The notes under the pieces: model-generated
Database searches by the model: none
The model's input: only the letters and a program-made list of their open reading frames with translations
What the model was told of the DNA's origin: nothing
DNA from: Thunnus maccoyii
Taxonomy: Eukaryota; Chordata; Actinopteri; Scombriformes; Scombridae
Length of the DNA: 64,000 nucleotides
Assembly (NCBI RefSeq): GCF_910596095.1
Contig: NC_056550.1
Span: 15,780,501 to 15,844,500 of the forward strand
Direction: 5' to 3'
Program-made: the position numbers and the translations under genes
Shown here: positions 58,241-64,000 of the stretch, in pieces
Position numbering within the stretch: the first letter of the stretch is position 1
Layout of the letters: every line of letters starts with the position of its first letter

Positions 58241-58998
58241 TTGGAGAAATACATGCATTTATTACCCATTCACTGTATTTTATGAAAGAGATATTTGTAA
58301 AATAAAAATGAAAAGTAAAAAGTAACTATATATAAATATTTAAATATAATAAATATAAAAAGTAAATCCCCTTTAATACAGAGGTGTTGTTTTCTTGTAT
58401 TCTGAGTCAATCTATAAACTGTTAATCTTAATTTGGGATGTATAGCCTTTTTACCAAACATGCAATGTTGTTCTCTGCTGATGGGGGCCCACTGAATGTA
58501 TCAGATGCCCTCTATATTTTTTTGCCCCTGCCCCTCAGACAGCCTGCCACTGTCTGCCACTGGTTTAGACAGGCGGTAAATGAAAAAGCCAAGGTAAATT
58601 ATTTACTCATACAGGTCAGGTAGGCTATACATACTATTTTTCTTATGTAAACTTTCTGATACACAGGAATTTAAATGCCTATTTAAACAGAGTTATTTTT
58701 TAAGGTTATTAGGCCTTAAAGAATTTAGGTCTAAATATATTTGCCAGCTGAATATCTGAGTGGTACCCAAACATCCTCTGTTGAGCCATAACCCAATAAG
58801 GCAAATATTTAAAAGGTAATTTTTACCAGTGATTTTTTAATGTTCAAACCCTTCCCCTGGGTTGTTTAAAACCCTCCCTTGCTGCTTCAAAAATGTATGT
58901 CGTTAACAGAAGCCATACAGAACATACACACAGTTAGAAGGAACTAGACAGGCTACTCGTTTTGGCAGTGCAGGGCAAAAATACATGTTATTTAAAAA
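58241..58998. other. 5' flank of the H exon
   Basis: AT-rich, no gene recognised. It shares no block with the class 1 or class 2 upstream regions. Confidence 0.45.
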
Positions 58999-59196
58999 AT
59001 GGATGTACTAGATCCTCTCCTCCATTTCTCTCCTACCATCTCCCTATTGGGGGCTGTTGTGGTCTTGTTGGTCCTATATCTCTTTACCTACAACTTCAAC
59101 TCAGTAGATAAGGGGAAGGAGCCTCCAGGACCAAAACCCCTGTTTGGCAACCTGTTGCAGCTGGATCTCAAGAGACCCCACACCACTCTTTGCAAG
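58999..59196 (+). pseudogene. Lone CYP2K exon 1 (copy H), third sequence type
   Basis: An open 66-codon exon 1 with membrane anchor (MDVLDPLLHFSPTISLLG...), hinge [11 protein letters not shown] and a good donor (AAG|GTACAT). Two residues of the usual [12 protein letters not shown] are missing. No exon 2-9 sequence of this type follows; from about 59720 the DNA becomes array 3'-spacer (GTACATTTATATTCCAGTAC) and then copy I begins. It differs clearly from both the A-F and G exon 1. Splicing to the remnant exons of copy I would not restore a P450, since exons 2-6 are missing. Confidence 0.85.
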
Positions 59197-60459
59197 GTAC
59201 ATAGCTCCGCAATGACATGAACATGATTATTTTATAGCAGAGATTATCTTTAATTAATTAATGTAGCTTAGGTCCCTACCCCATCACAGTTCATGTGAAT
59301 TAGACATTTGAAAGGCATCAAGGTAGCCACATTTTAGATTGGTATTAGGTCAGTACTCTGACTTAATCATGGAAATAATACTTCAACAAAAATATTTCTT
59401 AACTTTCACTGATATAAAATGTATTTAATTTCAGATGAAAGACTGACTACCTTAAATATATTAAAAGTGTCTGTTATACACCAAATTGATATTACATAAT
59501 GTGTACTATTACAATGGAAGATAACATGTAAATTAAGTACATAGAAAGTACATGTAGAAAGCATGCTCTACTCTTAGAGGAGCTGCAACCAAACCCTTTG
59601 GACTCTGCACCACATCAGTCCAGCCCTGCCCAAACATCTGATTCTTCCTGGTCTTCCAGGTCGCTAGTTTAGCGATATTTAATGAGGCCACCCTCATTAA
59701 ATATGAAGTAAGGTACAAGTAAGGTACATTTATATTCCAGTACCAGCCATTTTACCGTTGTCCCTGTCGTTTTCTTTCTCTTGGGTCTACTATTGTTTAC
59801 AGCTGATTTTTTTTTTTGGTGGATACATAAAGAAAAAGTATGTTTATACAAGTTCATATTATCTTTTATCAAGTATATTTAATCATGTTGATACTATGTT
59901 TTATCAGATGATTTATCCGTTACAAAAAGCCTGGACCTCCCCCATAAAAAGCATTTTGGCTATTATAGAAAGTTATTCATTGTCATGGGTTAGGGTCATG
60001 TTTGTTTTGATTAACAGTTATAAATAATAATAAATAGACAGAAAAAATGCCTCACTGAGGGGAGATGAGGGGAGAAAACAATCTTCTTAACTGGGGTCAA
60101 GAAAAAAACATGTGATAAGGGACTGGAAGCAGATCTTAAGAAGTTGGGAAACACTGGTCTGAACTTATAGGGCCCTCAAAGTTCAGGTAAACCATAGAAC
60201 ATCTAAAATAATGTGTAATAGTCTGCAGCAGAACCATTTATCAGGGATTTCTAACCTACAGTACAGGTCACCTACTCTTTAAACTAAATGTAGCTGAAAT
60301 CAGTGATGCTATGGCTTTAAAAAAAAAAAGCTGTTATTTTCTGAGTTGTTCATTGTGGAAGTTATGTCTACTTGCCAAGACAGGATTAATCTTTTGCCAA
60401 ACAAGTCCTTGTAATTAAATTGTCAAGTTTTCTCTCCTTTTGAGACTTATCTCATACCT
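59197..60459. other. H-I spacer
   Basis: Unique sequence to about 59715, then array spacer: 59720-60000 resembles 43455-43710, and 60010-60460 resembles the flank upstream of copy F but lacks the MITE and the ABCA3-flank piece. No gene. Confidence 0.6.
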
Positions 60460-60596
60460 GTGTGTAAACAGAGACCAAAAGGGCGGGCAGATAATTAGTA
60501 ACCCTATAACTGCAGGCATATTCATTGGTGAGATTAATCCATAAACACCACTGTCTCAGGCTCAGTCAGAGGACTACCATCAACAGAAGAGAAAAT

Positions 60597-61457
60597 GTCT
60601 CCTTTGGAGGATTTTGTGTTCTTCCTCTTCTCCAGTCCTACCACTCTGTTGGGGGCTGTTGCTGTCGTGCTCGTCCTCTGTCTTGTCTCCAGTAGTTTCA
60701 CCTCAAGACAAGGTCCAGGACGAGTTGAGCAGTGTGGTTGGAAGCCGCCAGATTCGGATAGATGACCGAAAAAACCTGTCGTACACTGACGCCGTCATTC
60801 ATGAGACACAGAGACTTGCCAGCATTGTCCCCATGTCACTTCCTCACATAACCAGCCAGGACGTCACCTTCCAGGGTTACTTCATCAAAGAGGTCAGTTG
60901 TTCATACCTGTTTAACTACTTTCCAACATGAAATTGTCTTTGCTGGATATGCTCACCCACTTCCGAAAACTCTTAAAACAGTCCTTTGGCTCTGAGACGA
61001 TCGATAGACCTGTTCTCTTCTTTTGCATACAGGGGACTATTGTGTTTCCGCTGCTTACTTCTGTCCTGTATGATGAGAGTGAATGGGAGAGCCCACACAC
61101 TTTCAACCCTTCCCACTTCCTGGATAAGGAGGGTAAATTTATCAGGAGAGATGCCTTCATGGCCTTTTCTGCAGGTAAAACAACTTTGCAGAGTTTTTAT
61201 TCTCAAAGAATTGCAGAGTCTTTATGCTCATACAGGAATGATCCAGCTTGACTCTTTGCTACTTTACAGGTCGCAGAGTTTGTCTTGGAGAGAGTCTGGC
61301 CAAGATGGAGCTCTTCCTCTTCTTCACCACCCTCCTCCAGTGCTTTCGTTTCAGTCCTCCACCTGCAGTGACAGAGGATGACCTGGATCTGACTCCTGCT
61401 GTGGGCTTCATCCTCAGTCCTTCACCTCATGAGCTGTGTGCTGTCAGTCGACAATGA
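60597..61457 (+). pseudogene. CYP2K copy I: part of exon 1 fused to exons 7-9
   Basis: A class-1 upstream region (60460-60596) and the first ~108 bases of exon 1 (to CACCTC at 60704) join directly to exon 7 (60708-60892, [15 protein letters not shown] with g supplied upstream), followed by normal exon 8 (61033-61174) and exon 9 (61270-61457). The fusion is out of frame: reading from the ATG meets a TGA in exon 7 (CGGATAGATGA, about 60760). Exons 7-9 are individually open with ETQR and [11 protein letters not shown]; exon 9 has LLQCFRF for the usual LLQRFRF. The deletion removed about 75% of the coding length. Confidence 0.93.
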
Positions 61458-62537
61458 GGCGGTTTTATCACTGCCTGTGGCAATGGCTTGATTATTGTCT
61501 TTCTCACCCTCACACAGGCAGTAACTTCATTAGTTGCATGTTCACCACCTTGTTTTACATTTGTACACAATGGTCCAAACAGCTTTTTGGAATTTGGGTG
61601 TATATGCACTTTTTCAGTATATTATAATATATATAATATATTTACCTTTTATATTGCAGCAAGACCTGCCTGTTCAGATTCACGAACATCCGAATATACA
61701 ATAAAAATAGGTACATTTATATTCCAGTACCAGGCATTTTACCGTTGTCCCTGTCGTTTTCTCTCTCTTGGGCCTACTATTGTTTTCAGCTGATTTTTTT
61801 TTTTTTTTGGTGGATACATAAAGAAAAAGTATATTTCAACAAATTCATACAATGTTTTATCAAGTATATTTAATCATGTTGATACTATGTTTTATCAGAT
61901 GATTTATCTGTTACAAAAAGCCTGGACCTCCCCCATAAAAAGCATTTTGTCTATTATAGAAAGTTATTCATTGTCATAGCCAGTTTCTTCAAGTGTGTGA
62001 AACAGCCCCACTCTGGATTGTAACAGTCAGGCAGGGTATATCCAGCATTTGACGCTTGTGTGGTCAAAGACGACAACTACCCAAAAGAAGAAAGGTGAAT
62101 TGGTATTTGATTAGTAAGTGATTAAGTATCAAACAGTCACTATCCTATTTAAATGTTAAAGTTAACAACTTTAACATTAGCATGTCTTGAGAGTTACCTA
62201 AGGGCCGTTTTTAGCATAGGCAGGTCCCTATATGGCACCAGCAGCTGGAGGGCTGCCAAAGAGGAGGAAGAAATATTTTGCAATTAATTTCAGACGCCTA
62301 ATTTACTGTTAAAAGTCTCAGTCACTTCAATGCACCTTAAACATAAACACAGTTATTGTTGACATTGCACTAAACACCTGATAGGATACTAAGAGGAGAT
62401 TGCAGGCTCACTCCGTAGACTGAGACAGTCATTGGGGGTTAACCTGCTGGCTGTGTATTTGCAGTTCATTTGCTCTCACCGCTGTATAAGAATCACGTCT
62501 ATGTATGTCCTGCTCCATGTAAACATTATAATATGAT
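61458..62537. other. Copy I 3'UTR and spacer
   Basis: Near-identical to 43204-44277 (after copy E), with AATAAA at 61700-61705. No gene. Confidence 0.75.
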
Positions 62538-63161
62538 CAGTGGTGGACAAAGTACTTAGATGCTTACTTAAGAAACGCTGTCTTCTAAAAATACTCAATT
62601 ACAAGTAAAAGTCCTGAATTGAAAATGTTAGTAAAAGTACAGAAGTATTATCAGTAAAATGTACTTAAAGTATCAGTCTCGTTATGCAGTGTTATATTAT
62701 TATAGTATATTATATTGTATTTTTCTATCACTAATAAATACATGTTAGAACATTTTAATGTTGTAGTTTATTGATGTGGGGCCAAGTATAGATACTTTGG
62801 GTAGATTAATAGTAATAATATTGCATCATATTATATTCTAAGTGTACCTTTCATAAAGCAACGTTCACACAAAGTGCATAACATTTTTTATAAGCATAAC
62901 ATTAGAAAATAAAATAGTGACAATTTAAACAACAGTAAGAACATTAACATATATTATTTTATGTGAAATATTAATCTAAAAAATAACTAAAGCTGTCAAA
63001 TAAATGTAGTGGAGTAAAATACAATATTTCCCTCTGAAATGTAGTGTAGTGGAAGTATAAAATTGTATCAAATGGAAATACTCAAGTGAAGTACAAGTAC
63101 CTCAAAGTTGTGATTAAGTACAGTACTTGAGTAAATGTACTTTGTTTACTTTCCACCACTG
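62538..63161. mobile_element. hAT-family MITE (624 bp), copy 2
   Basis: Same element and same insertion point as 44278-44896, with CAGTGGTGGA/TCCACCACTG ends and a perfect 8-bp target duplication AATATGAT (62530-62537 and 63162-63169). It arrived by duplication of the spacer, since the flanks match as well. Confidence 0.92.
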
Positions 63162-63640
63162 AATATGATCCACAGCAGGATAATTCATAGCCAGGATGTG
63201 GATAATACCATTATGTGCAGTATCGTCGTAACTGTGTATGCGCACCTGCGTCCTCATCTTGAGTAAGTGAGTCAGTGGATTTAACAAAAGATAGCCAGCC
63301 CACAATAATAAACAATGTTCTACACTTTGGAATTGAAGGAAGATGATTGATGTCTCGATCCAGGTCAATCCAGGCATTTTGATTAACAGTTATAAATAAT
63401 AATAAATAGACAGAAAAAATGCCTCACTGAGGCGAGATGAGGGGAGAAAACAATCTTCTTAACTGGGGTCAAGAAAAAAATCTATTGCACATAATTAGAC
63501 TTTGTTGTTTGCTTTTTTCCCTGTTAAATACTGGATAATTTCATTTCTTCAGGCCCCCAGAAAACTATAGGTTGAATTCCTTGTAGCTCATAAAAACACA
63601 ACCTACAATGGGGGGTTTGAAGCAGAAATGAATTCCTTTT

Positions 63641-64000
63641 TTTGTTATTATCAATCATCACAAGAGAATTTGATATGTTTCTGAAATTGTTGCACACCTT
63701 TGCATCTTATCTTACTAATGAATGTTCTTGTTTCTTTATATCTCCCTATACAAAATGCCTGGTTATCCTTAAGAGCCTCTTAATGTTGTTGCCAGATGTA
63801 AATAATGTGATGTGTTCATGGTACTAAAACCCACTTACTCAGTCACGCCAGAGCAGAATATTTACTCATTTAAAGACTGTGTTTGGCACATTAAGTAACG
63901 TATGCATAAAATATTGTTTAAAAGAGTGCATGATACTGTGATTTTGGTGGAACAATCCTTTTTAAAATCATCAAATCTAACCTTTGGAAGGGCCATCTTA
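63641..64000. repeat. Duplicated ABCA3 3' flank at the right edge
   Basis: CAATCATCACAAGAGAATTT, CCTATACAAAATGCCTGGTT, TTAAGAGCCTCTTAATGTTG and CAGATGTAAATAATGTGA follow ABCA3 flank 9296-9585 closely, then GGAAGGGCCATCTTA as at 11220. It is more complete than the copy before F, which lost ~175 bases. Since this module precedes copies A and F, another CYP2K copy is expected beyond the window. Confidence 0.88.

Noticed and set aside
58999-61457. H exon 1 as the true first exon of copy I
   Set aside because: The product would lack exons 2-6, including helices C and I, so it would not be a P450 even if spliced.

Overview
The window is vertebrate nuclear DNA, almost certainly from a ray-finned (teleost, probably percomorph) fish. 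Genes are split by short GT-AG introns, the DNA is AT-rich with many CA/GT and TA microsatellites, and there are teleost-type dispersed repeats (an L2-like LINE tail, hAT-type MITEs). The P450 genes belong to CYP2K, a fish subfamily. All recognisable genes read on the + strand. The species cannot be named from the sequence.

Layout. (1) 1-8752: the last 15 coding exons (903 codons) of an ABCA3-type lipid ABC transporter, from the end of NBD1 through the second membrane domain and NBD2. (2) 8753-11892: its 3' flank, parts of which reappear twice inside the downstream array. (3) 11893-64000: a tandem CYP2K array. Five copies are intact with the classic nine-exon structure: A (12091-15119), B (21152-24247), C (31118-34124), F (46551-50083), and the more divergent G (52704-56107). 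A, B, C and F each encode 506 aa and G encodes 502 aa; all keep the proline hinge, WKEMRRF helix C, AGT[D/E]TT helix I, ExxR and the FSAGRRxCLGE haem loop. Among them are broken copies and ghosts: an exon-9 tail (18652), a 3'UTR ghost (35017), D (exons 1-2 with a 1-nt deletion, 38313), E (exon 1, part of 2, 4-9 with a 1.9 kb replacement, 39250), an old 3'UTR ghost (50816), an exon-5/intron-5 scrap of G (57041), a lone divergent exon 1 (H, 58999), and I (part of exon 1 fused to exons 7-9, 60597). The right edge again enters the ABCA3-flank-derived module that precedes copy F, so a further copy probably lies just beyond it.

The P450s are predicted ER-membrane monooxygenases for fatty acids or xenobiotics. 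The sequence does not show their substrates. The four near-identical copies differ in short blocks that fall in predicted substrate-recognition sites, and several exons look like patchworks made by gene conversion. The most interesting points are this mosaic structure, the substrate-site reshuffling, a duplicated intron end with a decoy acceptor in copy F, and a hAT MITE with a clear empty site that dates the last duplications. I found no CRISPR, tRNA or rRNA gene and no wholly unfamiliar gene system.
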